This document shows, one piece after another, positions 14,045-46,899 of a stretch of DNA of 64,000 nucleotides (position 1 is the stretch's first letter; each line of letters begins with the position of its first letter). Source of the stretch: Portunus trituberculatus (Eukaryota > Arthropoda > Malacostraca > Decapoda > Portunidae); contig NC_059268.1 of the NCBI RefSeq assembly GCF_017591435.1, positions 14,257,684 to 14,321,683 on the forward strand. The letters are read 5' to 3'. A program made the position numbers and the translations under genes. Under the pieces are notes generated by a model. It saw only the letters and a program-made list of their open reading frames with translations. It did not search any database and had not been told where the DNA came from.

Positions 14045-14943
14045 TTGTTAGCTATTACTGTATCCTTTTAGTCATTCTTCTTTGCACTAATTCTACTAGG
14101 CCTATATCATTCCTATAATATGGGGGCCAGAGATGTACATTCATAATTTAGATGAGGTCTGACCTACGCCAAATATAACTAGAATATTACTTCAGGTCTT
14201 TTGATTTTGATTCTCCTAAAAATCAATCCTAGTACTCTATTTGCCTTATTTTTAACCTCTATGTATTGCTTTCTTAAGCCAAGATCGAAGCTAACCATAA
14301 CTCCCATCTTTTCCTTATCCTGAACCTACTACGGCTTCGTTGTTTATTGTTTACATTATCGTGTGGATTTCCTCTACCTACGCTAAGTACTTTGAATTTA
14401 TTATTGATTAACTGCAGTTGCGTTCAACCTATCCACATTTGCCTGCAAGATGATGGCATCCGAATGAATTCACCCTAATTAATGTACCTAATTAATCTGC
14501 CAATCTTCGTGTCATCCACAAATTCACTAATATCACTACTAATTCCACTATCTAAGTCATTAATATTATATACTAAAAATAACCATGCCCTAAAACTCTG
14601 ATCCCTGTGGAATTAGAATCGTTTATAACAACTCTGTTACATATCGGCTAGTCACGACCTTATCCAGCCTAAAACTTTTCCCTCTATCCCATGCGCCCTA
14701 AACTTTCTCAGCAGCATCTAATGTGATACCTTTTCAAACTCTTTACTAAAATCCAGGTATAGAATGTCATGACTATCTAGTAAACTTTGCTATGAAAACT
14801 CAACAAGTTTGTAAGGCAAGACTTTCTTTTCGTAAACCCATGCTGTCACTGATTAACCAAGTAGTGTTTCTGTAGATGCTTCCTAATGTTCCTCGCTATT
14901 ACTGACTCCATCAATTTACCTACAATTGAAGTTAGGGTGACGA
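14045..14943 (-). pseudogene. CR1/Jockey-like LINE reverse transcriptase, heavily mutated
   Basis: Read on the minus strand, three frames with many stops carry the reverse-transcriptase core in order. First comes LTSIVGKLMESVIARNIRKH, then HGFTKRKSCLTNLL, a relic of the YLDFSKAFDKV block, then FRAHGIEGKVLGWI. These are followed by YNINDLDSGISSDISEFVDD (the FADD palm motif as FVDD), then FKVLSVGRGN, and finally WPPYYRNDIGLVELVQRRMTK from the thumb region. It lies in the same orientation as XDH and starts just past the XDH stop codon. Confidence 0.8.
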
Positions 14944-14944
14944 A

Positions 14945-14950
14945 TTTATT
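14945..14950 (-). promoter_or_regulatory. Polyadenylation signal AATAAA for xanthine dehydrogenase
   Basis: AATAAA on the minus strand, about 80 bases downstream of the XDH stop codon at 15030-15032. It lies at the very edge of the LINE reverse-transcriptase relic, and may have been supplied by it. Confidence 0.5.
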
Positions 14951-15029
14951 GAACATTTTCATCTAATTAAGTAAGAACGTATTGTTTCCATTCCCTGGGC
15001 GAGGTAAGCATGTTCGCCCGAGTTAGCAG

Positions 15030-36162
<21,133 letters not shown>

Positions 36163-36668
36163 AGCTGCTACAAAGCTTTGGCTTGTGTTCACCGTGATGC
36201 TTTGATAGCCACTCAACGCTACCTGAGTAAGCGCTACCACACTCACTCAGACACTGGGAGATTAGTACCAGTCTACCAGAAGGCTTCAAAGGTCAGCTTG
36301 GACCACTGTGGTGCCAAGGAATAAATAAATAGGAAATACAGCGCGGTTTAGTTTAGAGAACAGCGGCAATGCTACCATCTAGCGGCGACGAATATGTTCA
36401 TTGAAAACGTTTTCTGGAGTAACTTTGTTATTTTCTCTCCACCTCAACTCTACCAAGGAATTTGGGTTAAACTACAATTTTCACGAGGATGGGCTGCAGG
36501 GACTCACTGAAATCCTTCCCCTGGCCTCTGTGTGGCTTGGATAGGTACTACAGTAGGTGCCCCGCTCCCACTTGTGCCTTTGGCAGGCGGGCGCAGAGTT
36601 CAGAAGCTATGCATAGATGGGAGAAAAAGAGACCTTTTCCTGACAATATGCTTAAATTGAACAGCATA

Positions 36669-36670
<2 letters not shown>

Positions 36671-36743
<73 letters not shown>
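36671..36743. repeat. (GA)n microsatellite
   Basis: About 36 GA units, roughly 500 bases upstream of the XDH start codon (minus sense). Confidence 0.95.
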
Positions 36744-36746
<3 letters not shown>

Positions 36747-36995
36747 TGAAAAAACAAAATAAACTGCCACCTATAATGCGTTTGTAGTAATGCTGATCAT
36801 GTGGGTTTTAAATAACACCTTTCATCAACTGAATTTCTGAACACGGTTTAACAAAACCTAATAATAAGTATGTAGCTACATAAAACACTTTCAATTTTAA
36901 CCTGCACTTTGACCTCTTCCAGCAATATTCTGTATTTCCACCCTCCTATGACGAACTCTTTCAAGATTTTCAATTAACGCTTGACTTTACAGTAT

Positions 36996-37143
<148 letters not shown>

Positions 37144-37144
37144 G

Positions 37145-37648
37145 GCAAAACAAATAAGATTTCTTGTGAATGACAGGTGCAAGCACCCCTTGTAGACACA
37201 TGTAATAATAGTGCCATTTCATCTATTTTCTACATGCTATCCTCCACTATAAACTAATAAACAAATAAATAATAAATAAAGTTTCTTCAGTGGTTTTTAT
37301 TGGCTTTTTTATAAACTTGAGAGATGTAACTTAAATAACTACATAGGTCATGTTTAAATCAATTGTCTTTGGTATACTTCATGACTAGTCATTTTAACAT
37401 ATACATTCATTACAAACTATTCATTCAAAGACCCTCCACATCATGCACTTAAATAAATCCAACACTAACACACCCATGGTAATCTTTGATGAAGCTTTAA
37501 ATAACACAATAGCAAATACAAACAACTTAATTCACAGCATATACCAACAACAATAATTTAATAATAGTAGTAATAAAGGACATGTCTTATTTTTTTCAAC
37601 ACAATCAAACGTTATTGTTATAGTAATACAACACACTCACTCACACTC

Positions 37649-37703
<55 letters not shown>

Positions 37704-40090
37704 TACATTAACTTTGAGGATGCTGTGTTCTATGTCCTGTCACCATTAGTAATTAGTTCCTTACAGCCTACATTTAATGAAATTAAGAAAGCTAAAATAT
37801 TTTTCACTCTCAGTAATACTGAAATAAATTACATATATTTGTATGTCTATATTCCTAGTATCCCTGAGACATGGGGATTCAATATGTCTCCACATTGCCT
37901 GCATGTCAAAAGGTGGTAGCCACCATGGAGAAGGACAAAGAGCTTTGAATCCCTCTCAAGGGAATTTTTCTTCACAGTAAAGAAAAACAGAAAAGAGGCT
38001 CTTCTGTTGCTTGAATCTTAACTTGAATTGTAATACCAAGTATGAGGTACAAAGCAGATATTATTATGCTGCCATAAAATTTCAAATTAAACAATGTCAC
38101 ATCTCTCCATTCACCAATATCTTAATTAAGAACCCGATCCTTTCTTGGATTCAGCAGAGGAAAGTATTTTTCAATGTAAGGATAAAGAGTGATTCACCTG
38201 GAAGATAGTGTACATAAAAAAAAAAAAAAAATAAATAAATAAATAAAAAAATAAATAAATAAAAAAAAAATAATAATAAAAGAAAAAATAAATAAAATAA
38301 AATAAATAAATAATAAAAAAAAGGCAAACTCAGGAGTCACAAAATTAAAAGAAAGTGAAGTAAGAACACTGAAAGAAGACAATGATGATTCACAGATGAA
38401 CTCTTATCTGGCAAACAAATAATCATATTCCCAATTACTAAAATTATTGTAATCTTTTGTAACACACATTATAGGTTTCTCCTCAATAGCATGGGAAAGG
38501 TAATGAAAGATCAAAATACTCCATGACTCCCAGGGCTCATGGTGAGTGTTCATCTATCATAAAAGTGACAATCTAATCTTAATACATTGTTTTGATTAGT
38601 GTATATACATGTACAAACAAACTGACTCAATTCAATAAATTATCTCATTACTCGTATGTTCTTCAAGTATTATTCAATAAAATATATCCCAAAGATTACT
38701 TTACCTTAATAGCTTACATGAATGTGTTACAGAATGAAATGGAACAGGAATTCAGAAGTAGAGAGGAGAGCCTTACTCTGGGGACTACTGGAGTTTAAGT
38801 TTAGTGGAAAGAGATCAGCAGGAAAAGTGAAGACCTGAAGACAGACAATGTAAAGGAAGATAAAAGAAGGACAAGTATCAGAGGAAAGAGTCTAAGACCA
38901 CAAAAAATGGGCGAGACTCATAAGCAGTCTAGCTCCCATACGGACATTAAATGAGATGGTGATGATAATGATAGTAAACATGTTACTGCCCCTTTAATTT
39001 AGCATTGCACAAGTTATGTATGCCATACTGAATACTAAGACTTTCTGCAATACTATAGAAGCCAATTCACTATGGAATGCTGCCAAAGAATAATAAGGAA
39101 ATCCCATTAAACATTATGATAATAAAAATAAGACAAAAAACAGCCACAGCCAGCTGCAGCACCAGTTCAATTAGCAAAACTGCCACAAAACTTAAAGCAC
39201 CATTGTGAACACTGCATATCAGGTGAAGCTAACCAGCTTGTTCTTCTGTCCACAGGAAATATTTGAGTTAATATAAATATTTAATTCCAGATCACCAATA
39301 TGCAGACCAAGCTCTACATAGATAGTTTGGCCACGAGTAACTCCAACTTCCATTACTTCAAGCTTCACTCACACAGATTAAAGTACAATTGAAATATTAA
39401 TTCTACTTCTATAAAGCCAAAATCCAGAAACCAAGCAGCAGCCATCCCTTCTTGAAAAGACTGCAGGTCACATAATACACAGAATATGCAGTAAAGTGTG
39501 TATGTTGAGCGTATCACCAGGCATACACAGAATGTACTCTACCTTGGCACACCTGCTCACCCCCATGTGGTGCAGCCTCTAATTCCAGGTATTTTCTGTG
39601 TTTTAAGTAGCAGCTCTTGATATATTCACAGCACTCCTCATACAGAGGCCAAATAAACAAGGCTTGATGGAGAAAATACAAATATGTAGTGAAAAACATA
39701 ACAGAAGGCTGCCTATCTAATAATAAAATGTCAGAAGAGTTAAAAATATATCACGTAATATAACTTTAAAAACCAGAAAAGAAACACACCTTAAATCATA
39801 AAAGTCTATGAAAATGTTGATGGAATCTGTGATGTCTCTATTCTACACTGCATTGCATCAATAATGCTGCTACAGGTAAGTTATTAAAAATTTTCTTAAA
39901 TTATAGAATGTATAATTTCTACATAGACTGAAAGATTGAATTATGAACTAGGTACCTTCATTTAAGCATCTAGACAACACACAATACATTTTTTCTAATC
40001 TACATCATCCTGTTCATTTGGCATCCACCTGATCCTGTCTGCAAGTAAGAGAATTTAAATATTTGTTCCCATTAATACTATGCACATATA
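37145..40090. other. No gene recognised; AT-rich with short simple repeats
   Basis: Holds an (AC)n run at 37653-37701 and an A-rich TAAA/AAATA tract at 38215-38325, otherwise low-complexity AT-rich sequence. The part nearest 40100 is probably the 3' untranslated region of the zinc-finger gene. A 61-residue minus-strand frame at 39514-39699 has no family resemblance that I can see. Confidence 0.35.
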
Positions 40091-40099
40091 TTAGCAATG

Positions 40100-41314
40100 T
40101 TAAGTATGTGTACTAAATTTTTCTTGAAAAGGAACAAACACAGGGTTCTTTGTATGTTTCCACATGTGATAGCTCCAGGCCATATTGTTAGCACAACCCT
40201 CACCACAGATGTTACATTTAAAGGGTTTGGGTTCCTCAGGAGCTTTACACTTATGGTTCTCAAGAAAATGAAGTGATGAATACTTCTTTTTACACACACC
40301 ACACTCAAACTGCTTGGATTTACCATGTGTTGAATAATGCCGCTGAAGATCACATTTCTGGAAGAAACTACGACCACAAATCTCACACCTGTGGGGCTTG
40401 TATCCAGTGTGTGCAAGTCTGTGTCTGCGCAAGGCACTAATGTGTGACAGTCCTGCCCCACAGAGGTCACACTTGTATGGTTTTGCTGCTTCATGACTTT
40501 CATTATGTTCAAGGAGTTCCTCTTTATAAACAAATTCCCTGTCACACATGGCACATTTGTAGGGTTTGTCTGGCATTGCACAGGACATGACGTTTGGCAT
40601 CACATGAACAGAATCCATCTGGGCATTCATGATATATTCATTATCTTTCATGTGGCTGTCCATGTGTTCATCATAGGAAGCCTTTGTATAAAATGTCCTG
40701 CAGCAGATATGACATCTTGTTTCTAAATTTCTTTCAGGTCTTCGCTTTCTCTTCATCAATTCATAGTCTTCTTCATGGGGCTCAATGTGTGAAATCATAT
40801 TGATGTTCTGAGGGATGGGTGTTGGCTGCATCTGTGGAGGTCCCTGAGGAGTGCCCAACATCCCTAAGGAATATGGATGGTGACAGTTGTTTGTTAGCAG
40901 ACCTGAATGCACTCCTACTGGTGTATGGTGACTGGTGGGAGGTGGTGGTGGTGGTGGTGGTGCAGGTAAAGGTGAGGAAAGTGGTGAAGTAGATTTTGGA
41001 CGTCCAGTCAGATTTAGTGGTGAACATCTTGCACCATTAATTGTCAAGTTGGAAGGCTCAGTTTGTGGGGAGTAAGTATACTGGAAACCTTGTTCCATGT
41101 GTGTTGAGACTTCCAGATCCTCAGGATTGATTGGTGTGTTTCCCACTCGTATGTCTAACTGAGGTTCAAAGGCACAGGGACTTAAAGAGAATGCCTCTAG
41201 GTTGAACTGTCGCCAGTGTGTGTTGATATGCGTCATGACTGTGACAGCATCAGGAGGAAGATCCAATCCACAGAAGCGACGTCTCTCCCCTACTGGTGTT
41301 CCATAGCCTGCCAT
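40100..41314 (-). CDS. C2H2 zinc-finger protein, 404 residues, single coding exon
   Basis: Likely a nuclear DNA-binding regulator. The N-terminal half is low complexity, with SPLNLTGR at 98-105 (resembles a CtBP-binding PxNLT/PLDLS motif), a run of eight Pro in 119-126 and a basic KRKRRPER at 188-195 that could be a nuclear signal. Six fingers follow: 201-221, 254-274, 282-302, 310-330, 338-356 and 367-387. The first five keep C-x2-C-x12-spacing, but finger 5 ends H-K-C (C2HC). Fingers 3 and 4 are joined by a TGYKPHR linker close to the TGEKP consensus; the gap between 1 and 2 is long (32 residues). The ATG is well placed: AGA before it and G after, with in-frame TAG TAG just upstream. A splice acceptor (TTGTTCCCAG) lies 13 bases before the ATG, so a 5' untranslated exon is likely. 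I do not recognise an orthologue. Confidence 0.88.
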   Translation of the reverse strand: MAGYGTPVGERRRFCGLDLPPDAVTVMTHINTHWRQFNLEAFSLSPCAFEPQLDIRVGNTPINPEDLEVSTHMEQGFQYTYSPQTEPSNLTINGARCSPLNLTGRPKSTSPLSSPLPAPPPPPPPPTSHHTPVGVHSGLLTNNCHHPYSLGMLGTPQGPPQMQPTPIPQNINMISHIEPHEEDYELMKRKRRPERNLETRCHICCRTFYTKASYDEHMDSHMKDNEYIMNAQMDSVHVMPNVMSCAMPDKPYKCAMCDREFVYKEELLEHNESHEAAKPYKCDLCGAGLSHISALRRHRLAHTGYKPHRCEICGRSFFQKCDLQRHYSTHGKSKQFECGVCKKKYSSLHFLENHKCKAPEEPKPFKCNICGEGCANNMAWSYHMWKHTKNPVFVPFQEKFSTHT

Positions 41315-41359
41315 TCTCCACTACTATCTGGGAACAACAGGAAATCATTACATCAAAGG

Positions 41360-41746
41360 CAGAAAAACTGTCACTGTCCTAATAATGTCGCCCCTCCAGT
41401 TCTCCTTATTTCCCAGCTTCTTCTTGGCAGCTCTTTCACTCAACTGACAGAACATAAGAATGAAAATATGATAACAAAAACTAGACTAATCCTAACTTTA
41501 ACCTAGATAACTTGGCAATGTCCCCGAGAAAGGCGCGCTCACCTCGATTCCCGGCTCCCCCCTCGCAGCTCCTCCACCCAGCTGATTTGACGTCACATGA
41601 AATGAGAAATATGTGGTATATAATTTTGTTTTTGCGTAGGGGTTCCTTGAGACATGTGATGTATTTGAAGGGTTACGCAAGGGTAAAAAGGTTGAGAAAC
41701 ACTGCCTTATTCGTTACCATATTCTCTCTCTCTCTCTCTCATTCGT

Positions 41747-41780
<34 letters not shown>

Positions 41781-41836
41781 CTTATTCGTTATATTCTCTC
41801 ATTCTCTCTCTCTCTCTCTCTCTCTCCTTATTCATT

Positions 41837-41887
<51 letters not shown>

Positions 41888-42335
41888 CGTTTTCATATTC
41901 TCTCTCTCTCCTTATTTGTTTTCATATTCTCTCTCTCTTTTTATTCGTTTTCATATTCTCTCTCTCCTTATTCATTTTCATATTCTCTCTGACCAATAGC
42001 ATGGCTTTATATATGTGATGTCAAATCAGCTGGGTGGAGGAGCTGCGAAGTGGGAGCTGGGAATTGAGGCGAGCGCGCGGGACGGTTTCTCGGGGACAGT
42101 GCCGATAACTTACTAACCTAGTTAAAGCCATACATAACACTGATACGCCTTCCTTAGAACCATTCTGACCAATAGTGTGGTTTGGTTAGGTTAAAGTAAG
42201 GATTAGGTTAGTTTTGGTTATCCTATTTTTCATTCACATCTCCTGTCAGTTAAGTGAAAGAACTTTTAAGGGGAAGCCGAGAAGCGAGGAAAGCTGGAGG
42301 GATGACTTTATTAGGACAGTGCTGAAAAACTATAG
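41360..42335. mobile_element. Large imperfect palindrome (foldback element) upstream of the zinc-finger gene
   Basis: The left arm, about 41360-41605, is the reverse complement, with mismatches, of the right arm, about 42016-42335. Both share AGAAAAACTG...CACTGTCCTAATAA, TCAACTGACAG/TTAACTGACAG, CCTAACTTTAACCTA, TGTCCCCGAGAAA and GGAGCTGC/CCACCCAGCTGATTTGACGTCAC. The right arm has an extra segment of about 60 bases. The loop contains (CT)n tracts and AAGGTTGAGAAACACTGCC, whose complement resembles a hAT terminal sequence (CAGTGTTTCTCAACC). No coding frame is credible. Confidence 0.7.
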
Positions 42336-42581
42336 TGTAAAATTCTGAGAAGTAATATTAGTTTTACTTAAATATGTATCTCAAGAATATGCTTTAAGGG
42401 TGTGTTTTATGTGAATCTGGTCAGTTTACATTATCTAACCTAACCTCTACCATAAATCTAACATAATGTAACTGTATTTCGCTTGGGGGTAGATACAAAA
42501 ACCTGTCTTAGAAATCCTTGGTCACCTATAGCATCAAGAGGTTAGTGACATTTTTCCGCCACTTTATACTGTATATGTAAG

Positions 42582-42584
<3 letters not shown>

Positions 42585-42655
<71 letters not shown>
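42585..42655. repeat. (TA)n microsatellite
   Basis: About 35 TA units. Confidence 0.95.
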
Positions 42656-42659
<4 letters not shown>

Positions 42660-42660
<1 letters not shown>

Positions 42661-43245
42661 GGTTTTATGGTCTAGAAGGAAATATCTTGAAAGATAAAGC
42701 GCCGGCGTTATACTGGTCTATATATCTAACATAGTAAGCTCATTTAAGATCATATTTGATAAAAATCTTTCCATGATTACTATTTTTGTCACTAATACCT
42801 CGCACAAACTAATGCCCACTCTACGGAATAGCTAAATATATATTTTTTCTTTCTTTTTCACACACTGCTTCATGATGTTCTTACTAGAAACACTTGATCC
42901 GTGGCCTGCAGCTTCTGGACGCCATGGGAACTCAGCAAGACGGCAAAATATTTCCTTCCTCCCCGTAAACTAAACAATTCCCCGGCAATATGTTCATGAA
43001 CCAAATAGAAGGGAGTTTGAAATAATAGAGGTTACAGACTTGGTTTGTGATCCCGAACAAAGAGAAATTGGAGTCTATGCTGTTATCTATTTGGGTTTCG
43101 ATACCTTAAGTGGTGTTCTATAGAAGCAGGGACTATCAAGGAGCAGCCCACCTATGCGAGGAAGAGAAAGGGACTGGGGAAACTAATAATATGATAGAGT
43201 GCGCTTCGGGCATTACCATTACTATGATATACTTTTTGACACTTT

Positions 43246-43295
<50 letters not shown>

Positions 43296-43645
43296 GTGAA
43301 CACAAATATTTTTTTCTTCTCTTAAAAGAAGATCGCAGTTTACAATAACAACTCAAGAACAAACAAACAGAAAAAATCCCAATATTTTTATCTTTCTCTA
43401 AAGAGGATAAGTTTTTAATGATAACTCAAGAAACAAGTAAAATATCAATAATATTCCACAGGCAACACAGCAACACACTTCATTATAACACCATAAAGTA
43501 CTGAATATACAAAACAGTTGCCAGCATGCTGGGAAATCTACTAAGTACTTATAGTGTAGGGGAGAGATGTATAGAATTACGCACTGCTTTATGAACTGAG
43601 GATGTGAGGATGTGAAGAATCGAAAATATTTCTGGTGATATGGCT

Positions 43646-43742
<97 letters not shown>

Positions 43743-44295
43743 TATCCTTTTTAAATTGGGGGAGGAATGTTGAGGAGCGGGGGATTTAAATGAGAAATAA
43801 ATAAAAAAATAAAACGAATAAATAAATAAATGAATAAATAAATAAACTAAATTAAAAGCGGTATATCGTTCACGGGAATATTTATGTGTGGGACGGGGAG
43901 AAGGGGTGATACATCCGTATTTTCGGATACTCCTAAGTGATTAATTATTATCTTAAAAATGTGAAAATAAGCCATGAAGTCTCTTCCTGTCAGACAAAAT
44001 AGACAACGTGGTAGTGTTGCGGGCAAGTCACTCTTTAAATGCCTAAGCAGGAAGACAAACACACAAAATATCCATGAATTGTATTTATTTAAAAAAAAAA
44101 AATAGCACCAAATTTATTACAAACATAGGTTCCCTTGTCATACAAAAAGCAAAAAGTAAATAGAAAATGCACGATGATTGTGTTGTAACACTGTTATGCC
44201 GAAAAATGTGATTATCATTGTAAAAATTTGTTTAACGAAGTATAGAAATTTGTCAAATATAGTAAAAAAAACTAAATGATGAAAGAAACTATTGA
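42660..44295. other. No gene recognised; simple repeats
   Basis: Contains (CT)n at 43251-43292, (TA)n at 43649-43737 and an AATA-rich tract at 43795-43850. No supported exon on either strand. Confidence 0.4.
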
Positions 44296-44805
44296 TGCTA
44301 CCTATCGACTAGAGCCCGACTGGCGGGTGTAGACCAAGGATCTAAAGTTCCTTAGTGTGGACTAACTGATGCAGTATGTACACCACAATGTCAGCTGATG
44401 TGACCACAGCTCTACACTGTCACTGGAAACAATGGGATGAGCGAAGCAAGACTCGCTATGAGCGACTTCTCTGACTCTACCATAAAACACACAAACAGCT
44501 TCACACTCTAGGCCTCGTTACGTCACCAGGCGGGAGACAACCTGTGGACTTTTCTCCCGACTCTGTAACACTTCTTGCCTGTGTTGCGAATTATTGCAGG
44601 CCCTGTTGGTGTGGCCACCACTGACGCTCGTCACGGCGACGAGGTATGCAGCGGCCCGCAGCTGGGCGTCCTCTCGACTTCAGCGGACCAGAGGTCAGGT
44701 CCCGCTGGACAAGAAGTCAGGCTTTCCAGCCGCTGATCGTCGACTTCGGAGGCGGCGCACGACCTTGTTTAATTTCGTACGTCATTCTACAGCCGCACTT
44801 CATCC

Positions 44806-45033
44806 TCACAGCCCGGCAAAGGATATATGGTTTAAGACTCCGGGAGTAATGGAGTTACCGGTGAGGAAGTTGGCGTACATATCCCCGTAAATGGAGCTGA
44901 CGCCATTGGGCGGTCCGCGTCTTCTGCCAGAGCCACCTCTTCCCCTGCGGGGGAAGAGAGGTCCCGCCTCCGTGACGCCGGCCATCAGGACCACCACAAC
45001 CATCAGGACTGACAGCACGCGGAGGAAGTTCAT
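44806..45033 (-). CDS. Secreted Arg/Gly-rich 75-residue peptide, copy 1
   Basis: The 75-residue precursor begins MNFLRVLSVLMVVVVLMAGV, a hydrophobic signal peptide probably cut after TEA (residue 23). The mature N terminus would be GPLFPRRGRGGSGRRRGPPN, with six Arg in 17 residues. It is followed by an uncharged tail (GVSSIYGDMYANFLTG ... FAGL) and has no cysteine. Gene build: TATA at 45255-45265, an untranslated exon ending at 45177, an intron 45061-45176 (CAG|GTACGG to TTTTTGCAG), and an ATG 27 bases into exon 2. A cationic secreted peptide of this size could be antimicrobial or a processed signalling peptide; the RR and RRR sites could be cleaved. I recognise no family. A possible donor (CACCG|GTAACT near 44858) leaves open a spliced C terminus. 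Confidence 0.75.
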   Translation of the reverse strand: MNFLRVLSVLMVVVVLMAGVTEAGPLFPRRGRGGSGRRRGPPNGVSSIYGDMYANFLTGNSITPGVLNHISFAGL

Positions 45034-45254
45034 CTTGGAACGGTTTGGGGGAGCGTTTCGCTGCAAAAACAAGGGCAAACAAATCTTAGGGCAAGGCAAG
45101 TTAGTGGTGTTAGTCTGATACCAGCCTGTCCTGCACTGTTTTGTGTACCAACCACCAAGGCGCGACTGCGCCGTACCTGGCTAAGAAGCGTGGAGAGGCT
45201 TGTTGGTCACCGACCAGAGGAGTGAGTGTGTGTGCAGTGTCGACAATCACCTGA

Positions 45255-45265
45255 CCTTATATACC
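45255..45265 (-). promoter_or_regulatory. TATA box of peptide gene copy 1
   Basis: GGTATATAAGG on the minus strand, about 78 bases upstream of the exon 1 donor. It is conserved exactly in copy 2. Confidence 0.75.
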
Positions 45266-45384
45266 AGGGAAAGAGAGAGCTGCCGAGTCTCGCCTGAAAA
45301 CACGTCTCAACAATGTAAGACAAGGACGTTTGTATCCTTCCTGATGAGTAAGGGTGAGGAAATTGTACTCAGCATATCATCTCC

Positions 45385-45390
<6 letters not shown>

Positions 45391-45454
<64 letters not shown>
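45391..45454. repeat. (GA)n microsatellite
   Basis: About 32 GA units, followed by a short (GATA)n at 45478-45495. It lies just outside duplication copy 1. Confidence 0.95.
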
Positions 45455-45457
<3 letters not shown>

Positions 45458-45766
45458 CTGTCGTAGGAGAAAACAATAGATAGATAGATAGATAAAGAGA
45501 TAAATAGACAGAAATAAGGCGAATAGGGATACACCAATTTCATTCTTCATGTACTGTAATGTTCAGCTTCGCGAAAGGCACCATTAGAAAAAAAAAAAAA
45601 AAGTCAGCACATCGTGCAATAAAATATAATAACATAAAACAATGTTGAGATCCAAATGCACAACATTGAGAACCACGAGCATGATGATGATCCCAGGTCA
45701 GGATGGCCATCGACAGTTGTTCCACTAGGGAATCTTACACTCGAGTATATACTCGTACATATATAA

Positions 45767-46800
45767 GGTGTCCATAAAGTCCGTGTCCACTTTAAAAAAA
45801 TTATAACTCTATTAGTATTTGAGATAGAAAAATTTGCTAAAGGTATTAGAAAGAAGAAAATCTATATTTTTTCTATTGCTTTATTGCTATTTCTAAAGTT
45901 TACACATGTCCACCATCATTACTAAAACAAAGGGAAATGGGAGTTTGTAATTTTATAAAAACATTTGCCAGTTGATTTACAATAATGCCTGAAAGCACAT
46001 TACTTGTTTTAACGTTTAAGTCAAAATTTGGTTGCATACACAGTTGTTTTCACGTCTCTACAAAAAAAAAAAAAAAAGAATAAATAAATTAATAAATAAA
46101 CAAATAAAAAAAAAAATCTGATGGAGGCCAAGAAAACAATCTGCTTCTTCTAATCCATCTGTTAGGGAATTTCTGATTTCAGAGCAGAAGCGCACTGGGA
46201 GCACTCTGCCCACCAACAAGGCGGTACTCTGGAGCTAATCCTGGAAAGTTCATGGCTTGGTGCATCACCATGGGCAAATGTTGGGTCTATCACTACCAAT
46301 CTGAGGCCAAACAGCACTCTGGAAGTACGTTTCCTCTTCCACTTCAAAAAAGGATATGCTCACGACCTTGGCTGCATAGGTTATAGAATCCGTTTTCTGG
46401 AATGTATGAAGCGTAATTGTGGTGGATTACCTACAAAAGTCTACACCGTCAATAGACTACACCAATCTGCTGATACGCCTGTGGCAGGCCATCAAGAAGA
46501 GGCCGAGAATAGTGGCCATTGGAGTCTCAATCTATCAGGACAATACTCTGGCTCACATCTCGTTAATGGTGAAGGCAAGAACCAGTGAGTGTGGCTTCCA
46601 ACTCGTTCCTCATCTGCTAAGCTCATCAGACCTTTCATTCTGTGACATCCACATGTTCCTAAACACGGAAAACGATCTAATCAGGCAAAGTTACTCCATC
46701 GATTTGCTTACGAAGGCCGTGCACGCATGGACATTATCTCAGGGCCCAAACTAAGGAATCCAGACACTTTACCACATGTTAAAGAACAGTGTAGACTTAA
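45767..46800 (+). pseudogene. Mariner-type transposon with dead transposase
   Basis: The left edge near 45767 has GGTGTCCATAAAGTCCGTGT, like a mariner terminal repeat. Plus-strand frames carry transposase relics: GKCWVYHYQSEAKQHSGS (cf. GDETWVHHY...) at about 46270, then LWQAIKKRPRI, SIYQDNTLAHIS, LVPHLLSSSDLSFCDIHMF and KAVHAW at 46419-46754. The first catalytic Asp (GDE) reads GKC, while QDN and the CD of the third block remain. Stops and shifts separate the parts, and no right inverted repeat is found. Confidence 0.75.
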
Positions 46801-46899
46801 AAGCAAGCTATGTTGAAAGACAGACCATTCAAAAGACGTTAGTCTCTGGTGCATACTATGCATTTTGCTCGGTCAATGCTGAGAATTTAAGGAGTCTTC

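Larger units (their letters stand above)
44297..45290. repeat. Segmental duplication, copy 1
   Basis: This block recurs in the same orientation at 48235-49195, about 3.9 kb away, with very few differences. It covers the promoter, both exons and about 0.5 kb downstream of the peptide gene at 44806-45033. Copy 1 has about 25 extra bases near 44330-44355. Confidence 0.9.

Noticed and set aside
39514..39699. 61-residue minus-strand frame downstream of the zinc-finger gene
   Set aside because: No convincing splice acceptor and donor pair linking it to a neighbour and no recognisable family.
44594..44890. 98-residue plus-strand frame antisense to the Arg/Gly-rich peptide gene, conserved in both copies
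   Set aside because: Conservation is explained by the recent duplication. It has no signal peptide or recognised domain and overlaps the better supported minus-strand gene and its 3' part.
46162..46347. Minus-strand 61-residue frame beginning MKWKRKRTSR
   Set aside because: It is the antisense of the mariner transposase relic.
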